Below are positions 24,488-35,215 of a stretch of 64,000 bases of DNA, in pieces. Source of the DNA: Lentinula raphanica. Its lineage: Eukaryota > Basidiomycota > Agaricomycetes > Agaricales > Omphalotaceae. Below the pieces are notes generated by a model. It did not search any database. It saw only the letters and a program-made list of their open reading frames with translations, and was not told where the DNA came from. Within the stretch, counting starts at the first letter, position 1, and each line of letters opens with the position of its first letter. The stretch covers positions 620,001 through 684,000 of the forward strand of contig JANVFP010000020.1 in the NCBI GenBank assembly GCA_027919835.1, in the 5' to 3' direction. A program made the position numbers and the translations under genes.

Positions 24488-26428
24488 CTAAGTAGAAGAA
24501 CTTGCAACACCAGTATTACTGGCAGCTACAGCACTAGCTTCCAGCTCAGCAAGGTCTACCTCATTCATATCATCAGCTTGAACGTCCAGAAGGAAAGTCT
24601 TGTTGGATTGGTTACTATTTATTTTGTCAATAAATAAAACGATAAATATATATAGTTACTCACAGGACCAAATGGAATAGTTTGACTTCGAAAGCATCAG
24701 CCCAAGTAGGAGCAGCGATAGCTATACGATTATAGGAAGATAGATGATGACGATAACTGACAGTGGTTATCAATAAATAATCTTTCAAACAGCTCATAGT
24801 ATAACACACCGTGAACTGGCAGAATCTGTGAATTCAGAGTTACGATAGGTCCCGTCTGAATACTCCATAAGTGCATGTTCCAGCTGAATATTTTATCAGA
24901 TAAAACCCGGTAGAATTACAAAGTCGTACTCACAACAGTGACCATTAAAGCTATAGTGGGTCCATTGATGCGTTTAGCAGCAACCATCTCTTTGAAGACA
25001 GCGATATTAGCACCACCTTTGGTCGCAAAATATTCCAGTCTGAGAAGATGTGCTATACCATCAGCCTCAAAGGGCTTCTTTGCGTTGAATGTCTTGGCCT
25101 AAATATAAGAATATTAGCAGAAGAATGAGGACGTAAACATTCACTTACTTCTATATCGATATCACCAAATTTAAAGTGTCCGTCGCTGAGAAGCCAGGCA
25201 ACAATGTCTTTAACCTCTGAGGACTTCTTTGTGCCAGGAAGAGTGTAGTAGCTAGCAGTGAATTCACGAGCTTTCTTGGCCAAAGAAGTGAATAATCCTC
25301 CACATGCGTAGCCCATCTAAGTACCGTTGTCAGGTCACTTCAAAAAAGAAAGGGAACAATAATGTTACAAAGGTAGTCAGCAGCTTTTGAAGATCAGTAT
25401 CTGCCTTGACGGTCTCAAAAACCTCTACCAGTTCCTCAGCAGCTGCAGTAGACCTGGCCACTTCCAAAAAAAACTGGTGTTTGTCCGCAGGAAAGGGTTC
25501 TTCTATAGTGGAAACTCTCCGGGCTTGACGTTTGCCTGCTTCAGCAAGTTTCCTGGTACGTGGCGTGAACATATTGGAAGTGACCTTGTATACTTTGCGT
25601 TTCTCTGGAGAAGGCTTCCTGAAAGATTTTGTAGGAGATACATTGAGCTGCCTTCTGAGTTTGTTTCGAGCTGCAGCAGCTTGAATAGAGGAACGTTTGG
25701 AGGGAGAAGAGAATATAGAGTGGCCTCTGGCAGGCGTCTTCTCCACTTCTATCTGGAAAAAGATGTTATAAGAGGAAACTATAAGAAAGGAAAAGCTTAC
25801 TCCATTATCTGGTTCGTCTACCTCTATATCTTGAAATATATTTTCCTCTTCAACCGCTACACCTGAGTCAAAACAGTCGTCTGACATTTCCTTGTCTTCC
25901 TGAAGCTGTTCATGTTCCTCGGGTATGTCTACTTCCCCTACGAACTATTGAGTTATAGTTGCAAATACAGCACATCAACAGCTCACCGTAAACACTACGA
26001 AACTCCTCTTCATCTACATCAGACGTTGCAGGGGGAGAAGAAGCTCTAGCCTCCTCTTCTCCTTCTCCTTCACTAAAATCAGCCTCTTTAGCAGCTTTGG
26101 CTCTTTGTCGTATATCTTCAAAGGAGTAAATAAATAATAACTTAAGGAAAGCACATTAAGAGATACCTTTTTTTCTTTCCTCTTCGACAGTTTTCCTGTC
26201 TTGAGCCTTTACAAACTCAGCCGCCCTAGGTCCCAAGGGTAGAGGAGTAGAAGAGTGTTTCAACCGTTTAGCAGAAGTAACAGCAGACTTTGCACCAGGC
26301 GCTGAGACCTCTGCTGTTTTTTTGACAGCAACAGAGGAGGAGGAAACAGTAGTAGAGGAACGAGAAGACCTGGTAGTGACTTTACCAGATGAACGTGTAG
26401 TTCTTGCAACATTCTTCTTATTAGTCAT
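24488..26428 (-). CDS. DUF6532-like protein, transposon cargo, 9 exons
   Basis: Exons: 26428-26167, 26115-25987, 25937-25801, 25752-25369, 25316-25149, 25098-24934, 24883-24810, 24756-24664, then a last exon. The first eight have matching phases (470 aa). The N-terminal half is low-complexity: Thr/Ser/Arg-rich, then acidic, then a basic Ser/Pro/Arg segment that could bind DNA. The C-terminal part (LTTF, GYACGGLF, AKKAREF.., GPTIALMVTVLEHALMEY..G.Y, YRHHLSSYNRI) matches my memory of the DUF6532 pattern common in Agaricomycetes. The 3' end is unresolved. The most gene-like last frame stops at 24488 but is out of phase with the consensus donor at 24663; a different acceptor would stop near 24.58 kb. 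The gene lies 91 bp downstream of the TET/JBP gene on the same strand. Its role is unknown. Confidence 0.68.
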
Positions 26429-26519
26429 GGGCAGAGTAGAAGAACGTGAAAAACACAAGAAGGTGGAAGAAGAATGTTTAGAGAGAGTGTGTGTGAATTT
26501 TATGAAATTTGTAATATAA

Positions 26520-29500
26520 CTATAATACGTAAGCATTTCCATCCCATCCGTTGCAGTCATTCTGATAGGATAGGCCATCCTTGTCAGAATGTATAACTGC
26601 AGAGCAACGTATGCCAGAATATGTGAGATTGAAATGAGTGTAAAACTTGGAAGGAAAAACCACCCAATCTCCATGGGACATATCAAGTACCACTCTGGGT
26701 TCGAACAAACATAGACCTCCCCCGGTATGACATCCCAAATCTAATACAATACATAGACTGTTATCGCCATTGTCTCGGTGAGCCACTGTCTGAACATTGA
26801 CGTTTAAGACGAAGCTAGTGAAAGGCTTAACAGGGGAAGTATCATTGAGGGGAAAGATGTCAACGTTGGCCTCTACTTCTTGTAAGCATTGAGGAAAGGC
26901 CCGTAGAACCTAAAAGATTTTATTATGCTTGTCCGGGAGGGGGGATCTAATAACTTACCTTTTGCACTATTTTTTCTAGTATCTCCCCCAGTATCTCACA
27001 TAGAAGAGCGTACTCATCTGAATGTACTTGAAGGTCCTGAGACGATCTCATGAAGAACTGAGAAGTATTAGTTTTACTTCCGTCAGCCTTCACTTGAAAG
27101 TAAGGATGTATTTTGATAAATGTTTCCTTTCCCTTTTCTCGTATCTTAGCTTATGAAAATTATCCAGATATAACAAACACTTACGTTCTGTCCATATCTT
27201 CCCCAAGTGGAGAAATGAAAGGTAGTGAAGGTATTCTTGCCAGGTCTCTCCTTGGTACGTTCTGTGAGTGAAACCCCTGCGGGTTTGGTGCTGAACAAAG
27301 CGGTAAGTGAAAGGAGCAATCTCCGACGTTCACCCAGGCTCAAGGTTCCGTTGGTATAAAACATCAGCTTCTGGTCTGAGTCTAATACTTTGATCTCTCG
27401 TCTGAGTTTATTAGCTATAGCCCTGACAGAAAACGAAGAATGTGACTTACCCATTGATAAGACTATTACTCACTCGAAGCCACTTTTGGCTATGTTTCAG
27501 AGTACCGATCTGATTTTTGTCCACCACTTCACTTTCATCGTAATATCTAGTACGCATCTGAAATACTTATCATTTAAAAGCCCTAGGGTTAATAAATAAA
27601 CACTTACTCGTTGTGCTAAGTCTTCCAAAGTGTTGACTTCTATAGCCTGCTCTGCACCGCGTCTCTGTTTGTTAGTCCAATTTTGGCGCTTTGTTTTAGG
27701 AAAGGGAACAGGTTTTCCTGCAGCAGAATTATGATAGGAGTAGGTGGAATGTAGAAGATTGACGTTTTCCTCTGCAACGTTGAAGTTATCAACATAGATA
27801 GGCAAGTTGGATGTTGTGTTATCCTCCTCATCCTCGGAATCTGAATCCAAAGAAGAACAGTTGAGACAGTTCTTCTCAGAACCTCCTGCCAAATACGTCC
27901 TCGTCATACAATCTAACGTGAAAGGTTCCATATTTTCAGAAGACAAATCACAAAAGGTCTTCCAGAAAGAGGACACCCGTGGCAACGCCATAGCAGTACT
28001 AGAAGTCAGAATAGCCTTAGCACTTATTCCTCCTTGACGATGGGAAGTATCACTTACTGTTGAAAAAAAAGATCAAAATACTTATTGTTGTCTTTCAAGC
28101 TCCAGCAGCTGATAGTCTTAGATAAACCGTTGTATTCCCTTACTTTCTTGTGAAATAACGTTGGAAAATCCAGAGGAATAACTTCAGCGACTTTGGTGAT
28201 AAGAGGTACCAAGTGGTCCCTCAAAATCTCTTCCACGTCTAAAATAACACACGTACATGATAGGAAAGAAAAGGAAAGAAAGCAGTTAAACGTACCTGGA
28301 GAACGAGGATAACGTAACATGTTGCTAAGCTCGATAATAGTTGTGGAAGTTACTCTCTTTCCTTTGAGCTTGGCTGAGAGACCGCTCTTCCGTGCTATCA
28401 CCATTAAAATATAGATCGTTCCTAGGGAAAGAATTCTTCAGTAGTCTAACAATAGACTGAAAGCTAAATACGTACCTCCTGAAGCCAATCTCCCCCATCT
28501 TGAACCTGCCGAGTACCAGCGTAACAGAGAGCTCAACTGAAGCTTTTGATCTCTGATTAATTTGCCCAGTATAGGCCTTAGGCTGGCCTTTTGAACCTGA
28601 CCACTCTCTTTCTGGAGTAGTCGCTTGTGGTGGAGAATACTGGACAACTCATGATGAAAGGTTACAGGTCTCTAGGAATAGCAGCACTTACCTGTTTATC
28701 TTGGCGGCAAACATGAGCTCCGTGGTCATTCTCAAAAAAGTTAAACCTGTATCCATAGCTTCCACCCTCAACAGACGTTGAGTAAGGCAAGCTAGGTTAC
28801 TACCTTGTAAAGACTCTACTTCTTCCCAAGGAGTGACAGCAACAGCCTGCTGAAGATCTTGGATCCAAGTAGTACACTCCTGGGAAAGCATCCAAGTTCC
28901 TTCTCCCATTCCTATTTCTAGTAACAGGAGCATAGCTGAGTTCCGAACGTCTTGAGAGGAGGTCGCTGGTTTATCAGAAACTGCCCAGAGGCTTTGGGGG
29001 TTCTCTTGGTTGTCTCCAGAATCTCCGTTGTTGGCGTCGGGTTTCTCTCGATTTTCTCCTGAGTCACCATTATTTTCTTCGTCCACCTCTTCTCTAAAGC
29101 TCCCCTGAGCGGTTTTGCGCCTCTTGGAGGCGGCCACGTTCTGCCCTCCCCTTCCACAATGGGCCGGACGTCCGGGATGACCCCCACCCCCACGTTCTCC
29201 TCCCCCTCCCCCTCCCCCTATAACCCCCATATGGGAACCATTCTCCTGAGAACCATTCTCAGACCCTTGGGCACCACTCTCAGAGTTTGATTCAGACAGG
29301 TGCCTCTTGTGGGAATAAGGACCTTCACCTGAGGTAGGAGAACCCCACTGGAGCAGCAGTGAGAAACCCCATCAGAAGAAGGAAAATCTATCTTCTGCTC
29401 ACCTGGTTGGAAGTGTTGAGTCCTGCCACTTGATCAGATAACCACACTTCCACAGAGGAGAGAGGCCTCTCTGAGTCGAAGTCTTCAGCTTGTGCTTGGA

Positions 29501-30335
29501 ACCATTTATCTGTGAAGTCTGATTCCACTAAGGTTCCTTCACCGTAGAGAGAAGCGTCGGTGAGAGAAGAGTTGGAGAGAGAAGCGTTGGTGAGAGAAGA
29601 GTTGGAGAGAGAAGCGTCGTCGGCGAGAGTAACGTCGCGGTCTTTCCCGACGTCTCGTTCATCGTGTGGTTGGGTAGGGGTTACGTCCATTACGTCTGGT
29701 TGATGACGTTCCTCGGTAACGTCGCAATCGCGGGAAGCGTTGGCCAGAGTAACGTTGGGAGTAACGTCGCGGTCTTTCCCGACATCTCGTTCGTCGTGTG
29801 GTGGGGTAGGGGTTACGTCCATAACGTCTGGATGATGACGTTCCTTGGTAACGTCGCAATCGCGGGTAACCTCATCTTCAGCGTAGGTATCGGCGTAGGT
29901 ATCGTCGCGATCGCGGGACGCCTCCCGACGGTGGGTAGCTTTGCCATCTTGAGTAACGGCGCTGGTGTTGACCCGGTCGTGGTTGCGTTCGCAGAGGTGG
30001 TTCTTGGGGGAGTGGTCGTGGTGGCAGTCCTCACAATGGAGCCCTAAATCAGCCAGTGAGGGAACGGAAAAAAGGTCCCTCAAATCAACCTTACCTAGTA
30101 GCTGAAGCTCTAGGTCCCTTTCTCTCTGAGCCACTTCTCTCTCCCGCCTCTCCAAATCCCTAACCCTATCCAAATAAGTACGGTTGTTAGAAGGCCTCAG
30201 CCGCCTTTGGTTTGCGAGGAGAGAAGGGAGATTTTGGCGTTGAGCAGGAAGGAGGTGAGCATTTTGAGATATGAATTGAATAAGAAAGAGGCCTTGATCC
30301 TCTGTAAGCTGGAAGGAAGAGAGCTGGGAGGACAT
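26520..30335 (-). CDS. TET/JBP-like 2-oxoglutarate/Fe(II) dioxygenase, about 1123 aa, 10 exons
   Basis: Exons: 30335-29403, 29347-28692, 28639-28476, 28421-28296, 28238-28058, 27998-27608, 27557-27451, 27422-27185, 27144-26959, 26909-26520; total 3372 nt. The catalytic domain is at the C-terminus. It has PFTSFVLNVN, the HxD iron motif (AHRDNGD, His about 1038 and Asp about 1040), a TGGGLCLFEP strand, the distal His (FYTHFN, about 1086) and the 2-oxoglutarate Arg (SGIRCS, about 1095). The set of iron and cosubstrate residues looks complete. TET/JBP enzymes oxidise 5-methylpyrimidines in DNA; that activity is inferred. The N-terminus has a charged helix (residues about 35-60), a CxxC/His cluster (LHCEDCHHDHS..HLCERNH) that may bind zinc, Asp/Arg/Val-rich repeats, and a Gly-rich basic linker. 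Start 30335 was chosen over 30467. One junction is weak: the model needs a 28-nt intron at 27450-27423. Confidence 0.8.
29631..29866 (-). repeat. 132-bp tandem duplication within TET/JBP exon 1
   Basis: Two copies of about 104 bp start 132 bp apart (AACGTCGCGGTCTTTCCCGA at 29631 and at 29763). They encode two near-identical blocks containing RDCDVT, DVMDVTP and HDERDVGKDRDVT. The period is a multiple of three and keeps the frame. A shorter Ser/Asn/Leu repeat (ASLSNSSLT) follows at 29525-29625. Confidence 0.8.
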
Positions 30336-30467
30336 GAAGGTCTGAGCTGAAAAGTTTGCTCGTCGCCAAGAAAGGAAATCGTGGCGCCGCGGGGCACAAA
30401 AAAAAGCGTTCACGTGATAGCGAGCTCGACGGCGCTTATCTTCCTCTTCAACGCCTTTTCTTCCCAT

Positions 30468-31990
30468 CAGTTCTTCTCTTACTTCTTCATCCTCTTCCTT
30501 CTTGCATCACAGAGATCGCCGATCGGGGGCTCCAGAGAAGAGGTTTAGGAAGGACATCAGGACAAACAGGGCAGGCAAGGGGAAACAGAGGGATTGACGA
30601 GGGGAGGACGATGGAAACAGAAGGATTGAAAGGCAACAGCAGTAACAGAGGACTGAGGAAAAACTGGCAAGCTCTGACTACCCCATTCAATGATACCCTC
30701 TAACTGAAGTAGATCCCTTCTAGGCCCCCCCCCTTTACCCCCTAAAGATGGAAGAGAACGCCATGCCCACGACTTCCAATCGCTCCGGCCGTGTTCTCTT
30801 CAAATTGCACGGTCCTGCCACGACGATTGAATATCTTCTTACCTCTTCTCACCGCGTTCACTGCGCGACTCGAAAGGAACGTCACCGTTCACTGAGCGAC
30901 TGCTTGGAAGGGTAAGCAGGTGGCCTCGAAACTGACTACTGATTGACCACTGACCGTTACCAAGAATCTTTGACGTGGTCTAATCCCTGACCACAAATCC
31001 CTGACCACAAATCCCTGACCACAAATCCCTGACCACAAATCCCTGACCACAAATTCCTGACCACGACCGCGAACCCGAATTAGCGACAACGACAACACCC
31101 ATCCGCAACCACAAATCAGCGATATCACAAAGCCGTGACCCCGAATCCGCGACCGAATCCACGAAGACGAATCAGCAATATCACGAATCCATGACCACGA
31201 ATCCGCGACCGTATACGCGACCACGAATCCGCGACCGCTTCTGCGACAACACAAACGTCTGCCAGGTTACCTCCTGATCGCGGTCTTGCTGACAAAGCAA
31301 AGACAAGGCAAAGCCGACCAAGGACGAGGCCAAAAACGACGACGATGAGGCGAAGGGAAGACTAGACAAAGATGAGGATGAAGACATGAACACGATGAGA
31401 CCCAGATGATGAGACCAAGACCAGAGGATGAAGGCAAGAGACGAGGCCATGAAACGCTGAGGCTACACAACGATGATTGTCTCTGATGGATCCCTTTGCT
31501 CTCTTTCCTGCCCCTTGCTCTCCTCCCTCCCTTTCCGCGTCTGGTGGTGGGAAGGCTGACCAGTGCCTTCCGGGCGTTAAACTGCTGAGCCCGGTAGTTT
31601 AACGCCCTAGCTTACTAAGCTTCGGAAGCTCCGAAGCTTAGTAAGCTAGACTGAGGAGAAAACGTTTTCTTTCTCCTGCCAAAACCAGGCCAAAACTCAC
31701 TCTGGTAGCAAGACGCTATAGACTCACTCTCACATCTTCTCAGCTCTCTCCTCCCTCAGCTTCACCATCATTGCTGTTGCTCTCATCTCTCATATCAGAC
31801 TCATCGGACTCATCGGACTCATCGGACTCATCGTTGCTCTATCGGGCCTCTCATCACATCTTCCCATCAGCTCCCCTCCATCTCTCATCCCTCTTCTCAT
31901 CGCTCTTGTCAGTCCTCGTAGCATTACGCACATTTGCTTCCTCTCTTCGCCTCTCTTTGATCTCAAGTCACATCCTTAACGTCTCCCACT
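30468..31990. promoter_or_regulatory. Divergent intergenic region between TET/JBP gene and transposase
   Basis: Roughly 1.5 kb shared by two outward-facing genes. It contains a 14-bp tandem array (about 30985-31060, CCCTGACCACAAAT, six copies) grading into CGAATCCGCGACC-like copies. It also holds two adjacent hairpins (31572-31649) and a 9-bp tandem array (about 31797-31833, CATCGGACT). The arrays make long spurious frames on both strands. I see no third gene here. Confidence 0.6.
31572..31649 (+). promoter_or_regulatory. Two adjacent strong hairpins in the divergent region
   Basis: The first has arms GGGCGTTAAACT / AGTTTAACGCCC (31572-31607). The second is a perfect 19-bp inverted repeat with a 5-base loop (31607-31649), containing CTTACTAAGCTTCGG in its left arm. 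Perfect pairing suggests selection or recent origin. It may be a protein-binding or cruciform site, or a fold in the 5' leader of one of the genes. Confidence 0.65.
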
Positions 31991-34900
31991 ATGGAATGTC
32001 CTACCCACTGCGGCAGAGTATTCGATACTCAGAAAGCACTCAACATGCATCTCTCCCAAGCCAAGAGTTGCAAGTGGTACAGACAGTATGAAAAAACTGC
32101 TGCTCTTGACACAGTACTTCAAACAGAGATGGAGGAGAACGCTTCTATGGCTAGAGAAGAGGAGCCTCTTCTGCCCTTGGAAACCGCTGACCTCCTTCAA
32201 GAGCTTGAGGAGGAAAATGATTTGTTTCACTTTGTTAGGTTGGATAGGGAGCCAGAGCTGGGAGAGGCAGGACCTGGACCTAGCACTTTGTTGGCACGAA
32301 ATCCTTTGCTAGAGAGGCAGCTTGGAGCCAAACTACGTTCTTTTGATGACGTAGAAGAAGGGGAGAGGGTGGTGGAAGAGAATACAGAAGCAGGGATTAT
32401 AATACGTATGGATACAAGCCTTCGAGCACGTTGGCTCTTAGCCCATAACACCGATGTGGATCATCCTATGGATGGTTCTCCTCTCCTTCCCGACCAAGCT
32501 TTCGCTCCCTTTGCTTCAGAAATGGATTGGAGGATAGCTGAGTGGGTAGTGAAAGACGGAATAGGTCATAAATCGCTGGATAGATTGTTGGCAATACCTG
32601 GTGTAAGACTATCTTTATCTCGTCTCTATAGGTTTCTAATATTTACCTCAGGTGAAGGACAAACTAGGTCTTTCTTACACCAATATAGCAGGCCTTCACA
32701 AGAAGATAGATAACTTACGACCAAGAGCTGGAGAATGGAAAGTTCGAAAGATACGATTCAAGGATGAAGAGGATTATGAGTTCACTCTACGTCATAGGGA
32801 CATATTGGAATGTATTCAAAGCCTGTGGGGAGATCCTGCTCTAGCGGATCATCTGGTGTATAGGCCGAAGAAGATATTTCAGGATGAAGAAAGAAAGAAG
32901 AGGGTCTACTCGGAGATGTGGGAAGGTAAATGGTGGCAGTTCACTCAAGTGTGTATATATTCTTATACGTTATTCTGTCTATCTGACCTTGAGATTACCA
33001 GGAACGCCTCCCTAAAGGGTCTACAGTGGCTCCTCTCATCATTGCCACAGACAAGACACAGTTGACTCAATTTTCTGGCAGCAAGCAGGTGTATCCTGTC
33101 TATCTCACTTTGGGGAACATCCCCAAAGCCCTTAGGCGTAAACCATCCCAACAAGCCTGTATCCTGCTCGCCTACCTTCCTGTAGACAAAATGCCTAAAG
33201 ACGGTCTTCCTAGGAGGGAGATTAGTTCTAGGTATCAGCGTCTGTTTCATGAAGCAATGAGACATGTCTTTGCTCCTTTACAAGAAGCTGGAAAAAATGG
33301 CGTTGAGCTGACTAGTGGAGATGGCACTGTTCGACGCGTTCATCCTATCCTAGCTAGCTATGTGGCAGATTTTCCAGAACAGTGTCTAGTCACCTGTTCT
33401 AAATATGGCACCTGTCCCAAATGCTGCGTGACTGCGTCTGAGCTCAGCAGCTCCGAGTCCTTTCCTAAACGTACCAAAGAGTGGACCTTGGGAGTGATGG
33501 AAGAAGGACGCTGTTCTACCAGCAGTTCCTCTCAGTATTTCACCTATTGTATGAAAAGAGAAGTTTCTGGTTATATTCGACGTCCCTTTTGGGATGAACT
33601 GCCCTTCACCGATATCCATTTCAGTATTACGCCCGATGTTCTTCACCAGCTCTATCAGGGTGTTCTAAAGCATCTTATTTCTTGGTGCCAAGATATTCTA
33701 GGAAGTGATGTGTTAGACCATAGGATAAGGTCTCTGCCTCATTGCTTTGGAGTGCGTCATTTCAAGAACGGAATATCTGCTTTATCCCAAATCTCAGGGT
33801 CTGAGCGCAAGAACATGGGGAAGATCCTCTTGGGCTGCCTAGTGGGCTCAGACATGCCAAGAGACGCTCTTACTGCTGTACGAGCCATTCTAGACTTCAT
33901 CTACCTGGCTCAATATTCTACTCATGATGAAGATACTTTGTCTTACATGTCTGAAGCTCTCAACTTATGGCATGCAAAGAAATCTTCTTTCATTGCGTTG
34001 GGCGTACATGAAGACTTGAACATACCTAAATTCCATTCCCTCCAACATTACATCGAGATGATTAGATTCTTTGGCTGCACAGATAACTACAACACGGAGA
34101 TGTTTGAACGTCTTCACATAGACTTTGCAAAAAAAGGCTGGAGAGCTTCCAACAAAAGAGAGGAATTTCCTCAAATGACAAAGTGGCTGGCTCATCAAGA
34201 GAACGTTCAAACATTCAACAAGGAACTATCCTGGATATTAGAGCAACAACGTCTTCACCATGAAAGTCAGACCCCTTCTGTCACTGCCAGTTCTTCTCCC
34301 TCCAAAAGTAGTATCTTGCTACCCAAACAACCTACAGCTCCCTGTAAGAGTCTTTCTGCTATAGAATTGGGTCATGGTGTTCCCCTGTTTACTGCCAACC
34401 TCAAACGTTACCTGGCTATGCTTAAGCCAGGCTCCAGTAGAGCAGAGGTAGAGGGCGGTCTAGTGAAGTCACTGCCTTTCAATGCTCTTGACGTCTACTA
34501 TTCATTCAAATTCTCCCCTGAAACCTTGGACGATGATATTAACATCAAAGATGTGGTCAAAGCCAGTCCACTTCAAGGTGGAAGATTTGATACTGTGGTA
34601 GTACTTACAGGTGATTCTGCAGAAACTACAAGTTTCTCAGGCACAAGAATAGGTAGAGTCAAGGTACTTTTCCGTTTGCCCTCACAACTAGCCCTCATTG
34701 GAACTCATAAGAGTTTTGCCCCTTCTTGGTGGCCATCCTCTGTTTTGGCTTATGTTGAGTGGTTCAGTCCTCCTTCTCAAACTCCGATAGAACAGAAGTC
34801 ACACAATATGACTACTGTTCACAAATTACCTTTGATTGATGGTATAATACCATGGTCCATTATTCCTCTTTCTAATATACGCCAAAGTTGTATGCTCATG

Positions 34901-35029
34901 CCACGTTATGATAGAAAAAATCCTGACAGTAGTTCTTGGAATTCTTCCAATATTTTGGATACTGGCAATCATTTTCTAGTCAATAACTGGAGTAGCCTAT
35001 ATACTTATAAAACCTTATATAAAGAATGA
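31991..35029 (+). CDS. Plavaka-type transposase, 978 aa, 3 exons
   Basis: Exons: 31991-32602, 32652-32948, 33002-35029, all joining in phase 0 (2937 nt). The N-terminus has a small zinc-finger-like motif (MECPTHCGRVF..H..C), as Plavaka transposases usually do. The core carries family blocks in order: LTQFSG, YPVYLTLGNIPKALRRKPS, VHPILASYVADFPEQ, CPKC, ITPDVLHQLYQGV, LPHCFGVRHFKNGIS, ILDFIYLAQY, IPKFHSLQHY, NTEMFERLHIDFAKKGWRASNKRE. The likely RNase-H-fold acidic residues include the Asp of TPDVLH and the Glu of NTEMFE. The protein would bind the CAACTTGAG-type subterminal repeats and the CATCAGG ends, then cut and rejoin with a 2-bp duplication. The length and blocks look complete, with no stop or frameshift, so this copy may be active. 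Family blocks are from memory. Confidence 0.9.
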
Positions 35030-35084
35030 TGATTATTCTTCACTGTCCTACTTTGACATCTGCTGAAGCAGGTATAAGCTTGCC

Positions 35085-35215
35085 CAATCTCCTCAAGTCA
35101 ACTTAAGCAGAGCTGGAATGCCTAAGTTATACCAGGTCAACCAAGTTAGCCTGAGTCAACCTGAGCAACTTGAGCAACCTGAGTATATTTTTATACTCTG
35201 GTCAACTTGAAGTTA
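35085..35215 (+). repeat. Subterminal repeat zone of transposon B, right
   Basis: Copies of CAACTTGAG/CTCAAGTT and GTCAACCTGAG words, mirroring the left zone at 23870-24300. Confidence 0.7.

Noticed and set aside
29664..30047. 127-codon plus-strand frame opposite TET/JBP exon 1
   Set aside because: It is the antisense of the CpG-rich 132-bp tandem repeats. The minus-strand frame belongs to a multi-exon gene with consistent phases.
30889..31470. Long minus-strand frames (Trp/Arg/Asp/Ser-rich, up to 121 codons) in the divergent region
   Set aside because: They arise from the 14-bp tandem array (ACAAATCCCTGACC) and its decayed continuation. The amino-acid content only mirrors the repeat, and there is no splice support or homology.
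31991..32713. Single-exon 240-codon frame as a separate protein
   Set aside because: The part after 32602 is intron read-through. Splicing GTAAGA..CTCAG joins it in frame to the transposase core.
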